DNA from: Undibacterium pigrum | GTDB taxonomy: Bacteria; Pseudomonadota; Gammaproteobacteria; Burkholderiales; Burkholderiaceae_D | DNA: 64,000 nucleotides | Direction: 5' to 3' | NCBI RefSeq assembly: GCF_003201815.1 | Contig: NZ_QJKB01000001.1 | Coordinates: forward strand, 868,001-932,000 | Shown here: one piece after another, positions 17,337-25,325 of the stretch | Layout: the number at the start of each line of letters is the position of its first letter | Position numbering within the stretch: the stretch's first letter is position 1 | The notes under the pieces: generated by a model | The model's database searches: none | The model's input: the letters and a program-made list of their open reading frames with translations, nothing else | Told to the model about the DNA's origin: nothing | Program-made: the position numbers and the translations under genes

Positions 17337-18728
17337 ATGAAGATTTTAGTAGCACGTAAACCTGGTACCTACCCTCTTTTAACCCAGCTCATTTGTTGCA
17401 GCTTGCTGGGCTTACCTCTCACTGCCACATCACAAAGCAAGCCAACTGCGAGCGCACAAACGAAAACTGCACCAGCCAAAACTGGAACCACAAGTGCGCA
17501 AATTAGCAACCCTCCAATTGCACTGGCCTATATAGATCTTGCGACCAATGCCAGTGATATGCCCAGTGGGATGGCGAGTGCACAGTCTGGTGGCTTTCTT
17601 GGAGCTTTAGGGGGTATGGCGCGCGGCGACAGCGCGGGCAACAACAGGGGCAATGTGTTTGGCAATACCCATTCCATGGGTTTTGCGAGTGGGCGATTTA
17701 TGGATGTCTCTGTCTTTACAAGCAAGAATACCGCTCTGACAGATGCGAGCCAAATGCTGCCGCCAGGCATGAACCTGGGTGATAGTTTGAAGTTGATTGC
17801 CCCATTGCCAGACAAACCCGTGACATACACGCCAACAGAAGAAAGTCCTTCTGATCCCAGTTATGAAAAGCCCAAGGGTAAAATTTCGATTTACTGGGGC
17901 TGCGGTGAAACAGTAAGGCCAGGCCAGCCACGCACCCTGGATGCAGCCAAGGCAACGCCAGAAGATTACGCAAAATTCTTTGTCATGCGTGGCAAACTCA
18001 CCAAGGGTGCACGCTCACAACCAGGCAATCCAGCCTGGCCAAACAAGGCAGATGACAGGAAAGTACCGGACAATGCCTCATTAGTGGGTCAACATCAATT
18101 CGTCGGCAATGGCATACCTGAAAGTTTTAAGCTGAATCTCGGACCTGGCCATGATTTAATGGCAGCGATTGATCTAGTGCAAACCAGGAAAGACGGTGGT
18201 GTTAGCCTTGAATGGAAAACCATACCCAACGCACGCGGTTATTTCATCAGTGTCATGGGTGGGCAATCTGGTAAAGGTGACAGCTCTGAAGTCATTGTGT
18301 GGACATCCAGTGAATTGCCGGATTTTGGTTTCGGTCTTGTGGATTATCAGGCGAATGCCGATGTTGACAGATGGCTCAATGAAAAAGTCATTTTGCCTGC
18401 CAATACAAGCAAATGCGATGTTCCTAAAGGTATTTTTGGCGAGCAAGGTGCAGGGATGTTGCGCATGATCGCCTATGGATCTGATGCTTATTTTGCTTAT
18501 CCACCACGCCCTGTTGATAGTAAAGTCGCCTGGGAACCAGACTGGCAAACCAAACTGCGCATGAAGTCTACTTATAGCTCCATCCTCGGTGGCATGGGAG
18601 ATATGGCTGGCATGGGTGGCCGCAGGAACAACAATACTTCACAAGTTGAACCACAACAAAGGCCGGAGCAAAAAGAAGAACCAAAAGTAAAAGCGACTGA
18701 TGTGCTCAAGGGCTTGCTAGGTTTTTAA
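17337..18728 (+). CDS. Secreted protein of unknown function
   Basis: A 463-residue protein preceded by AAGGAGTTATCC. The first 33 residues form a plausible signal peptide (basic start, LLTQLICCSLLGLPLTATSQS). A Ser/Thr/Lys/Ala-rich stretch follows (about 34-60), then Gly-rich segments (GGFLGALGGMARG) and a central domain with EWKTIPNARGYFISVMGG. The C-terminus is Met/Gly-rich and then highly charged, ending DVLKGLLGF. I recognise no family. A hairpin follows the gene, so it is monocistronic. It is likely periplasmic or outer-membrane associated. Confidence 0.75.
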   Translation: MKILVARKPGTYPLLTQLICCSLLGLPLTATSQSKPTASAQTKTAPAKTGTTSAQISNPPIALAYIDLATNASDMPSGMASAQSGGFLGALGGMARGDSAGNNRGNVFGNTHSMGFASGRFMDVSVFTSKNTALTDASQMLPPGMNLGDSLKLIAPLPDKPVTYTPTEESPSDPSYEKPKGKISIYWGCGETVRPGQPRTLDAAKATPEDYAKFFVMRGKLTKGARSQPGNPAWPNKADDRKVPDNASLVGQHQFVGNGIPESFKLNLGPGHDLMAAIDLVQTRKDGGVSLEWKTIPNARGYFISVMGGQSGKGDSSEVIVWTSSELPDFGFGLVDYQANADVDRWLNEKVILPANTSKCDVPKGIFGEQGAGMLRMIAYGSDAYFAYPPRPVDSKVAWEPDWQTKLRMKSTYSSILGGMGDMAGMGGRRNNNTSQVEPQQRPEQKEEPKVKATDVLKGLLGF

Positions 18729-18745
18729 TAGCCAATCAGCAACTT

Positions 18746-18769
18746 GGTGGGAGTGTTAAGACTCCCACC
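18746..18769. terminator. Hairpin between convergent genes
   Basis: GGTGGGAGT (18746-18754) and ACTCCCACC (18761-18769) form a 9-bp perfect stem with a 6-base loop, just after the secreted-protein stop. No T-run follows, but the position suggests termination. Confidence 0.55.
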
Positions 18770-18847
18770 TCAAAAGATCAGAACTACAAGCCTGAGCCAT
18801 TATGTTGTTGAACAAAAAAGGCAGCAACAGTTCTACACAAGAAAATA

Positions 18848-19819
18848 TCAATAGCCTCGGGCAATATCTACTGTTTGCGGTAACCCGCCACTGAGGCGAT
18901 AACGACGTATGTTTTCTGCGACAATCGCCGACGCAGTTTTTCTATCTGTAGGTGCAGAACAATGGGGCAATACTGTGACATGAGGATATTGCCAATGCCA
19001 CTCTGACATTGGTAACGGCTCTATATCAAACACATCCAGTACAGCATGCGAAATATGCTCGCTCTCCAGACTTGCGCGCAAATCGACATCATTGACGATG
19101 GCACCACGGGCAAAGTTGATGAATGATGCACCTTGCGGTAATTGCGCCAGCATACTGGCATTGATGATGCCTCGGGTATCTGGTGTCAAAGGCAACAGAC
19201 AGACCAGAATATCGGTCTTTGCCAGCATCTCGGGCAATTCATTTTCGCCATTAAAACATTCGACACCAGCGACAGATTTAGGGCTGCGGCTCCAACCGCA
19301 AACAGTAAATCCTGCCTGCAGCAAGCTACGTGCTGCAGCTTCACCTAAAGCCCCCAAACCCAGCAGGCTAACTGTTCTTTGTCTGGCCGCGACGTATTCG
19401 CGTGGCTGCCATTTTTTTTGTGCCTGTTGCCTGGCATAAGCAGGCATGTCGCGATGCAGATACAAGGTCCAGGCCAATACTGCTTCAGCCATGGTATTTG
19501 CCAGTTGCGGGTCAACGAGGCGCACGATCTTAAGATCAGTGTTACCTAAATCGGCAACCAGACGCTCTACCCCTGCCCAGACACTATGTACCCATTGCAG
19601 TTGTGGCAATTGCTGCAATTCTGCCGGATTGGGATTGGCGACGATGGCGACTTTACATGTGGCCTTCGCTTCATCAGTCATGTCATCAAAGGCGACGATT
19701 TGTTCTTCAGGCATGGCTGTTTGCAGAGCTTGTACCCAGGCTTGCGTATGCGCATAGCCAGGTGCGGCCAAAAACGGGATGACAGTCGGAATTAGATTCG
19801 GGATGAGATTCGGTTTCAT
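18848..19819 (-). CDS. Glyoxylate/hydroxypyruvate reductase, GhrA-like 2-hydroxyacid dehydrogenase
   Basis: A 323-residue D-2-hydroxyacid dehydrogenase. The Rossmann motif LLGLGALGEAAARSL lies near residue 150, the catalytic Arg is in INFARGAIVND, the Glu in DVFDIEPLP and the His in LPHCSAPTD. The last form is typical of GhrA, which reduces glyoxylate and hydroxypyruvate with NADPH in the cytosol. The first codons overlap the stop of the VOC gene by four bases. The N-terminus has an odd short repeat (LIPNLIPTVIP). Confidence 0.87.
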   Translation of the reverse strand: MKPNLIPNLIPTVIPFLAAPGYAHTQAWVQALQTAMPEEQIVAFDDMTDEAKATCKVAIVANPNPAELQQLPQLQWVHSVWAGVERLVADLGNTDLKIVRLVDPQLANTMAEAVLAWTLYLHRDMPAYARQQAQKKWQPREYVAARQRTVSLLGLGALGEAAARSLLQAGFTVCGWSRSPKSVAGVECFNGENELPEMLAKTDILVCLLPLTPDTRGIINASMLAQLPQGASFINFARGAIVNDVDLRASLESEHISHAVLDVFDIEPLPMSEWHWQYPHVTVLPHCSAPTDRKTASAIVAENIRRYRLSGGLPQTVDIARGY

Positions 19820-20229
19820 TTGTCGTAAACATTATCCAGATGATTAAAACCCTTGATTTCTATGGGATTACCAGAAGGGTCAAGAAAAAACATGGTCGCT
19901 TGTTCGCCAGGCTGCCCGGCAAAACGTATCGCTGGCTCCAGCACAAATTTGATTTTCTGTGCCACTAAACGGTCTGCCAATGCCTGCCAGTCTGGCATGG
20001 AAAGTATCACGCCCAGGTGTGGCATGGGCACCATGTGATCGCCTACCCTGCCTGTATTGGTGGTGGCAAATGGCTGGCCAAGATGCAGGGATATCTGATG
20101 TCCAAAGAAATCAAAATCTACCCAGGTAGCTGCACTGCGCCCCTCAGCACATCCCAGTATGTCAGTATAAAACTGCCTGGCGTCATCCAGATCGCGCACA
20201 TGGTAGGCGAGGTGAAATAAGGCTTTCAT
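19816..20229 (-). CDS. VOC family (glyoxalase-like) protein
   Basis: A 137-residue vicinal-oxygen-chelate protein with two beta-alpha-beta-beta-beta modules. Metal ligand candidates are the His in FHLAYHVRDLDDARQFY, the His in PHLGVILS and the Glu in GNPIEIKGF. CAGGAGACTTTTA precedes the ATG. It is co-transcribed with the GhrA-like gene and divergent from the LysR gene. It could be a dioxygenase or a lyase; the substrate is unknown. Confidence 0.85.
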   Translation of the reverse strand: MKALFHLAYHVRDLDDARQFYTDILGCAEGRSAATWVDFDFFGHQISLHLGQPFATTNTGRVGDHMVPMPHLGVILSMPDWQALADRLVAQKIKFVLEPAIRFAGQPGEQATMFFLDPSGNPIEIKGFNHLDNVYDK

Positions 20230-20270
20230 TAAAAGTCTCCTGTTTGAAATATGAGTTTCGCAATAGTGAA

Positions 20271-20303
20271 ATGCTAGCGCCTCTCATTCAAAAGAGATAG
20301 CAT
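20271..20303. promoter_or_regulatory. Inverted repeat between LysR and VOC genes
   Basis: ATGCTA (20271-20276) and TAGCAT (20298-20303) are perfect inverted arms, with an inner pair TCTC (20282-20285) and GAGA (20294-20297). The site lies in the divergent intergenic region, the usual place for a LysR-family operator. Confidence 0.5.
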
Positions 20304-20334
20304 ATAATTTTTAATGCATTCAAAAGAAATTTTT

Positions 20335-21198
20335 ATGGATAGCCGTTATTTACGAAGCCTGATAACTACCATAGAACAGGGCTCCATCGCCGAGGCAGCA
20401 CGTGCTGAAAATCTGACTGCAGCCGCTATCAGCCAGCGCATACAGGCACTGGAAAGAGAGCTGGGCTTTCCCCTGCTTTCCAGACTTGCTCACACCGCCA
20501 GGCCAACAGAAGCCTGCCTGAATTTATTGCCCCGGGCCAGGCATATAGTCAGTGAAGTGGCTTTGCTGGCTGGCGACATTGACCCGAAAGGCTTGACTGG
20601 CACGATCAAAATAGGTGCCATTTCGACCGCCATGACAGGCATGTTGCCGACAGTATTGCGGCAATTAAGGCAGAATGCACCTAATTTAAAGCCGGGTATA
20701 GTGCCAGGCACATCCCGCTCTTTATATCAGGCAGTCCTGGATGATGAAATAGATGCAGCAATTCTGGTTGCGCCCGCTTTTGAGTTGCCCAAAAGCCTGC
20801 AAATGCGCAATATCAGGGCTGAATCTTTGGTTTTGCTTTCACGATATGCTCCCCAAGGTGATATTCCTGCCACCTTGCAATCCCGCCCCTATCTGCGCTA
20901 TGACCCCAATGCCTGGGGCGGACGATTTGCTGAAAAATACTTGAAAGATCAGGGTTTGGAGCTGGGAGCCATGTGCGACCTTGACGGTCTGGAAACCATC
21001 GCCATGCTGGTTGCAGATGATGTGGGAGTCAGTCTGGTGCCTCATTGGCCGGGCCTGGAAAAACTGGCACATGAATGTGTAATCACCCGCATCCCTGACC
21101 CTGGCTACGCGCGCAAACTGGTCTTGCTCAGCAAGTTACAACATCCACGACCCAGCATACTGGAACTATTATCACAGGCTTTTGCAATCAAGCTTTAG
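20335..21198 (+). CDS. LysR family transcriptional regulator
   Basis: A 287-residue LysR protein. The winged helix (residues 1-60) shows RYLRSLITTIEQGSIAEAA and the recognition helix AAAISQRIQALERELG; the effector domain starts near residue 85 with IKIGAISTAMTGM. The ATG at 20335 fits the family N-terminus; one at 20314 is also in frame. It is divergent from the VOC-GhrA pair and probably controls it. The last 27 bases overlap the end of the minus-strand RNase H gene. Confidence 0.88.
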   Translation: MDSRYLRSLITTIEQGSIAEAARAENLTAAAISQRIQALERELGFPLLSRLAHTARPTEACLNLLPRARHIVSEVALLAGDIDPKGLTGTIKIGAISTAMTGMLPTVLRQLRQNAPNLKPGIVPGTSRSLYQAVLDDEIDAAILVAPAFELPKSLQMRNIRAESLVLLSRYAPQGDIPATLQSRPYLRYDPNAWGGRFAEKYLKDQGLELGAMCDLDGLETIAMLVADDVGVSLVPHWPGLEKLAHECVITRIPDPGYARKLVLLSKLQHPRPSILELLSQAFAIKL

Positions 21199-21873
21199 GC
21201 TGATAGCCATTTGCGTCAGGGCGTCAGCAGTCTGGTTTTTATGGCGCGGCACCCAGCGCACCTGCAATTGCTCAAATCTTGCGGCCAATAACTGCGCCTG
21301 TTGACGGTACTCCAGCATGCGAGCCAGCTTGCTCGCCTTGTGCTGATTAAAATCATCAATGACAACCTGGCTGTCCCCATGCACGATCAGGTGCTGCACA
21401 TCATGATGTTGCGCTTGCAGCAATGCAAATAACAAGCCACTGTACTCTGCATCACAACTGTCACCATATTCGAAATTCTGTACATACTCAAAGCTATGGC
21501 CTTCAGGCGATGTGAGTACACAGGCAATCTGGCACTTGCCCGGATTTGGTAAGGCAGAGCCATCGAACCAGGCCAGCCATGTGTTTGCGTTTTTTTGCAT
21601 GGATGATTGCCGGTGCAACTGGTTCTTTCTTTGCTCTTGCTTCTCAGCTCTTTGCGCTTGTTTTCTGGCATTGTCAGCATTTTTTGCCTCACTGCGCTGC
21701 TCTGCCAGTTGTGATATATCTTGCAGGCCCCCATGCTTTGCGCTTTGCTCCAGTAATAATGACAAGCATTGCTCAATTGGCAGTCTTTTCTGTTTGGCCA
21801 GTTGCCTGCTTTGTGCGTACTCCTTGCGGGTAGCGATGGCTATTAATTGCTGGCGGGTGAAGATGGTAGACAT
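21172..21873 (-). CDS. Ribonuclease H-like domain protein
   Basis: A 233-residue protein. Residues 1-95 are helical and highly charged, with an unusual Gln/Arg/Lys/Glu-rich stretch (about 58-90). Residues 99-225 form an RNase H-fold domain with the acidic set D104 (FDGSALPNPG), E143 (AEYSGL), D167 (HGDSQVV) and D217 (NQTADAL). All four catalytic positions are present, so it should cleave RNA in RNA/DNA hybrids. It may differ from the housekeeping rnhA by its N-terminal extension. It converges on the LysR gene with a short overlap. Confidence 0.78.
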   Translation of the reverse strand: MSTIFTRQQLIAIATRKEYAQSRQLAKQKRLPIEQCLSLLLEQSAKHGGLQDISQLAEQRSEAKNADNARKQAQRAEKQEQRKNQLHRQSSMQKNANTWLAWFDGSALPNPGKCQIACVLTSPEGHSFEYVQNFEYGDSCDAEYSGLLFALLQAQHHDVQHLIVHGDSQVVIDDFNQHKASKLARMLEYRQQAQLLAARFEQLQVRWVPRHKNQTADALTQMAISLKLDCKSL

Positions 21874-22009
21874 AAAGACTTTGAGAATGAACTGACTGGA
21901 CTATAGCAATGTCCTGATCTGACCGCCACTGGTCGCGATCATGGCTGGCAGAAGATATTCAAACTGGTATTCTGCATGATATCGACTCACAACAAAAAGG
22001 AAATGTATC

Positions 22010-22243
22010 ATGCTGGAATTAAGACCGAATTGTGAACGCTGTGACTGCGACTTACCACCAGCCTCTGCCAAGGCACGCATTTGCACGTTTGAATGCACCT
22101 TCTGCGCAGATTGTGTCGATGGCCCACTGCAGGGTGTATGTCCAAATTGTGGCGGAAATTTCGTTCCACGTCCTATCAGGCCAGAAAACAAATTACCCAA
22201 TAATCCTGCATCCACCAAAAGGGTGTACGCTAAAACAAATTAA
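22010..22243 (+). CDS. DUF1272 domain protein
   Basis: A 77-residue small zinc-binding type protein beginning LELRPNCERCDCDLPP and continuing CTFECTFCADCVD and CPNCGGNF. Cys pairs at four positions suggest two zinc sites. AAAAAGGAAATGTATC precedes the ATG. It matches the DUF1272 family; function unknown. It lies 20 bases before eamA. Confidence 0.87.
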   Translation: MLELRPNCERCDCDLPPASAKARICTFECTFCADCVDGPLQGVCPNCGGNFVPRPIRPENKLPNNPASTKRVYAKTN

Positions 22244-22263
22244 TACACTTAAGCAAAATCACC

Positions 22264-23175
22264 ATGTCCAAATCTGTCCTTAACCCGCGTCACATATTGA
22301 TTGCTGCCATAGTTATTCTCTTGTGGGGGATGAATTTCGTAGTCATCAAAATCGGCTTGAAAGGCATACCACCTTTCCTGATGGGGGCTTTGCGCTTTAT
22401 TTTGGTGGCTTTCCCGGCGATTTTCTTTTTACCTCGCCCTAAAGTGCCACTCAAACTATTGCTGGCATACGCCATGTTCATCAGCCTGGGGCAGTTTGCC
22501 TTTTTGTTTTCAGCCATGGCAGTCGGCATGCCTGCGGGCCTGGCATCATTGGTATTACAGGCTCAGGCTTTCTTTACGGTAGGTTTGTCTGCCGTTGTAT
22601 TTGGTGACAAGCTGCGTCCAAGTAATTTGCTGGGGATGCTGGTGGCCAGTACAGGTTTGATATTGCTGGGCAGCGCCAGCATTAGCAGCTCGGCCAGTCA
22701 GGTCACACTGGCTGGTTTCGCTCTGACTTTATGCGCAGCATTCTCCTGGGCCAGTGGTAATGTCATCAATAAAAAAATAGGCGTGACAAATGCATTGAGC
22801 GTGGTGTCATGGAGTGCACTGGTACCCATCCTGCCCTTCTTCCTGCTTTCTTATCTCTTTGAAGGTGGTGATGTCATCATGCATAGCCTGCAAAATATGA
22901 GTCTGTCATCCGGCCTCACCATTGTTTATCTGGCTGTAGCAGCAACGTTGATAGGCTATACCTTGTGGGGAAAACTCCTGGCCAGCCTGCCCACGCATCT
23001 GGTAGCACCTTTGACCCTGATGGTGCCTGTTGTTGGCCTGAGCGCAGCATGGGTATTACTCGATGAAGCATTGAACCAAACCCAGCTACTGGGGGCAGCG
23101 ACCGTAATGGCAGGCCTGCTCATCAATGTCTTTGGCAGCAAACTGGCGACTGGAGTGCGCCGTATATTTGCCTGA
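22264..23175 (+). CDS. eamA: EamA family exporter, close to E. coli EamA (YdeD)
   Basis: A 303-residue inner-membrane transporter with ten predicted helices. Segments such as LLWGMNFVVIKIGL, ALRFILVAFPAIFFL, MPAGLASLVLQAQAFFT and VVGLSAAWVLLDE closely follow E. coli EamA, which exports cysteine pathway metabolites such as O-acetylserine. The substrate here is inferred from that resemblance. It may be co-transcribed with the DUF1272 gene before it; the GlxA-type regulator gene follows after 14 bases. Confidence 0.85.
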   Translation: MSKSVLNPRHILIAAIVILLWGMNFVVIKIGLKGIPPFLMGALRFILVAFPAIFFLPRPKVPLKLLLAYAMFISLGQFAFLFSAMAVGMPAGLASLVLQAQAFFTVGLSAVVFGDKLRPSNLLGMLVASTGLILLGSASISSSASQVTLAGFALTLCAAFSWASGNVINKKIGVTNALSVVSWSALVPILPFFLLSYLFEGGDVIMHSLQNMSLSSGLTIVYLAVAATLIGYTLWGKLLASLPTHLVAPLTLMVPVVGLSAAWVLLDEALNQTQLLGAATVMAGLLINVFGSKLATGVRRIFA

Positions 23176-23189
23176 ATTTCTTCAATATC

Positions 23190-24149
23190 ATGCCCCGTAT
23201 ACAAGAAGTTTACTTTCTCTTGCTGCCCGACACCCTGCTGCTGGACATTGCCGGGCCAGCCGATGCGCTTTTATTCGCCAACAGATATCAGGATGAAGTT
23301 CGTTTTGAAATGCGTTTTATCAGTCCGCAGCAGAGTATCAATTCATCAGTGGGCTTGCGGCTAGGCCCCATGCAAGCTTTGCCCGCCGAGCTGGATGCAG
23401 ATGCCATACTGGTTTTACCTGGTCTGATAGGCGGCAATGAAGTTTATGCGCTACCCGATGCACAAGTCGCCATCTCGTGGCTGGCACAACATTTCCGTCC
23501 CAGCCACAGGCTGGTGTGTATATGCTCTGGTGCGCTGATGGCAGCCCGTGCAGGCTTGTTAAGTGGACACAAGGCTACAACACACCATAATCATTGCCTA
23601 GATCTGAGCAGTATAGACAGTTCCATCAAAGTGGAGGAAAACCGTATTTTTGTGGAAGATGGCCGCATCTGCACCAGTGCAGGAGTCACCGCAGGCATAG
23701 ACCTGGCGCTGCATCTGATCAACGAACTGGCCGGGCCACTGGCAGCCAGTGCGGTTGCCCGGAACCTGGTGGTGTATATGCGCCGTTCAGGGAATGACCC
23801 GCAATTGTCTCCCTGGCTGAAATACCGCAATCACCTGCACCCTGCAGTTCATAAAATGCAGGATGCCATGGTCAAAAACCCTGCACATCCATGGAATTTA
23901 ACTGAGCTGGCAAACATCGCCTGCAGCAGTAGCCGCCATGCCACGCGCGTCTTTAAACTACATACTGAAGTATCAATACAAGCCTATCTGACTTCACTTC
24001 GTTTATCATTGGCAAGTAAATTCCTGGCCAATACGGATTGGTCAATAGAACGCATCGCTGAATCATCTGGTTTTGGTTCCGCAAGGCAATTCAGGCGCAT
24101 TTGGAATATGCACTTCCCTGCCCCGCCTTCAGCCTCGCAATTCAGATAA
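23190..24149 (+). CDS. GlxA family AraC-type regulator with DJ-1/PfpI domain
   Basis: A 319-residue regulator. The N-terminal DJ-1/PfpI-like domain (about 5-190) contains the Cys elbow as VCICSGALMAARAGLL followed by KATTHH. The C-terminal AraC domain (about 215-315) has two helix-turn-helix units, LTELANIACSSSRHATRVFK and IERIAESSGFGSARQFRRIW. Genes of this type often control amino acid or amine metabolism. It directly follows eamA on the same strand, so it may regulate that exporter. Confidence 0.88.
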   Translation: MPRIQEVYFLLLPDTLLLDIAGPADALLFANRYQDEVRFEMRFISPQQSINSSVGLRLGPMQALPAELDADAILVLPGLIGGNEVYALPDAQVAISWLAQHFRPSHRLVCICSGALMAARAGLLSGHKATTHHNHCLDLSSIDSSIKVEENRIFVEDGRICTSAGVTAGIDLALHLINELAGPLAASAVARNLVVYMRRSGNDPQLSPWLKYRNHLHPAVHKMQDAMVKNPAHPWNLTELANIACSSSRHATRVFKLHTEVSIQAYLTSLRLSLASKFLANTDWSIERIAESSGFGSARQFRRIWNMHFPAPPSASQFR

Positions 24150-24185
24150 AGCGTTGAGTATTTTTAAATTCTTTAAATAAACAGC

Positions 24186-24761
24186 ATGACACGCATCTGC
24201 CCAAAATGTAGTTACATACGCAAGGAAACCGACGAATGCCCCGAATGGCAATGTCCGTCATGCCAGGTGGCCTATATTAAAGCAGGTGATCTGCCGGTGT
24301 CTCATAGTAGAAATGCTGCCCGCAATAACAGGAATACCCAGTTAAGCGAAAATAATTCTTCGAATGTTGGAAAGTGGCTGATCGCATTGATTATAGTTGC
24401 TGGTGTCAGTGTGCAAAGCTATCTCAGTCATAAAGAGAGCAAAAAACAAGAAGCAATCGCCCTGCAAAATCTGACGCAGGCAAATGCGGCCAAAACCGCA
24501 GGGCAAACCACGCGGCAGCCAGTGGTCACTTTATACGGCACTGGCTGGTGTGGTTATTGCGCAGCAGCCAGAAGTTTTTTTAAAGAAAACGGCATAGCAT
24601 ATACAGATCTGGATGTGGAAAAAAGCAAGGAAGACTACAATTCATACAGGAAATTTGGTAAAAATGGCATTCCCGTCATCACCATAGACAATGAAGTGAT
24701 TGAAGGCTTTGATGAGGGTGAATTCCGTAGAAAACTGGACCCGTGGTTAAACAAGGCTTGA
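24186..24761 (+). CDS. Membrane-anchored zinc-ribbon glutaredoxin
   Basis: A 191-residue protein in three parts. Residues 1-32 form a zinc ribbon with CPKC and CPSC pairs. A single membrane helix lies near 60-78 (WLIALIIVAGVSVQSYL). Residues 115-190 are a glutaredoxin domain with the active site CGYC, cis-proline GIPVIT and a C-terminal helix. The active site would face the side opposite to the zinc ribbon if the helix spans once. Expected role is thiol-disulfide exchange at the membrane; partner unknown. Confidence 0.82.
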   Translation: MTRICPKCSYIRKETDECPEWQCPSCQVAYIKAGDLPVSHSRNAARNNRNTQLSENNSSNVGKWLIALIIVAGVSVQSYLSHKESKKQEAIALQNLTQANAAKTAGQTTRQPVVTLYGTGWCGYCAAARSFFKENGIAYTDLDVEKSKEDYNSYRKFGKNGIPVITIDNEVIEGFDEGEFRRKLDPWLNKA

Positions 24762-24777
24762 CCCTATTGGAGGCCAT

Positions 24778-25248
24778 ATGCAGCTGAAATCGATGCTATT
24801 TGTCGGTGCAGGCATTTTGTTTTGCAGTAGCAGCTGGGCAGGTAATAGCATACAGGATGTGCAATGGTTGCAAGGTTGCTGGCAGGCTGCAGGTGCTGAA
24901 GCGGGCTCCGAAGAACATTGGCTGGCTCCCTCCGGTGGTAGCATGCTGGGCATGGGACGCACAGTACGCAAAGGCAAAACAGTCGCCTGGGAATTCATGC
25001 GCATACAAGAGAATGCTGACAGTCTGACATTCACTGCCATCCCCTCCGGCAAGCCAGAAGCCAGTTTTCAATTGCTGTCGCTGGACAAGCAAAGAGTTGT
25101 CTTTGAGAACCCCAGGCCAGAATTCCCTCAACGCGTCATCTATCAGTTGAATGCAGACGGTAGCTTATTGGGGCGCATAGAAGGAAAAGTCAAAGACCAG
25201 GAAAAAGGTATAGACTTCCCCATGCAAAAAATTCCTTGCAGCAGATAG
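24778..25248 (+). CDS. DUF6265 family exported protein
   Basis: A 156-residue protein with a signal peptide (LKSMLFVGAGILFCSSSWAGN, residues 3-23) and a beta-rich body with VQWLQGCWQA, EEHWLAPSGGSMLGMGRTV and VFENPRPEFPQRVIY. This matches DUF6265, a lipocalin-like family of unknown function. TTGGAGGCCAT precedes the start. A terminator follows. Confidence 0.78.
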   Translation: MQLKSMLFVGAGILFCSSSWAGNSIQDVQWLQGCWQAAGAEAGSEEHWLAPSGGSMLGMGRTVRKGKTVAWEFMRIQENADSLTFTAIPSGKPEASFQLLSLDKQRVVFENPRPEFPQRVIYQLNADGSLLGRIEGKVKDQEKGIDFPMQKIPCSR

Positions 25249-25272
25249 CCTCGCATGGAATGCATCAGATGT

Positions 25273-25299
25273 AAAAAAACCGCATTTCTGCGGTTTTTT
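25273..25299 (+). terminator. Rho-independent terminator
   Basis: AAAAAACCGCA and TGCGGTTTTTT form a perfect stem with a TTTC loop and end in T residues; the poly-A on the other side makes it work for the minus-strand thrC as well. Confidence 0.88.
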
Positions 25300-25325
25300 A
25301 TTGTTTTGTAAATGAGACTTGACGA

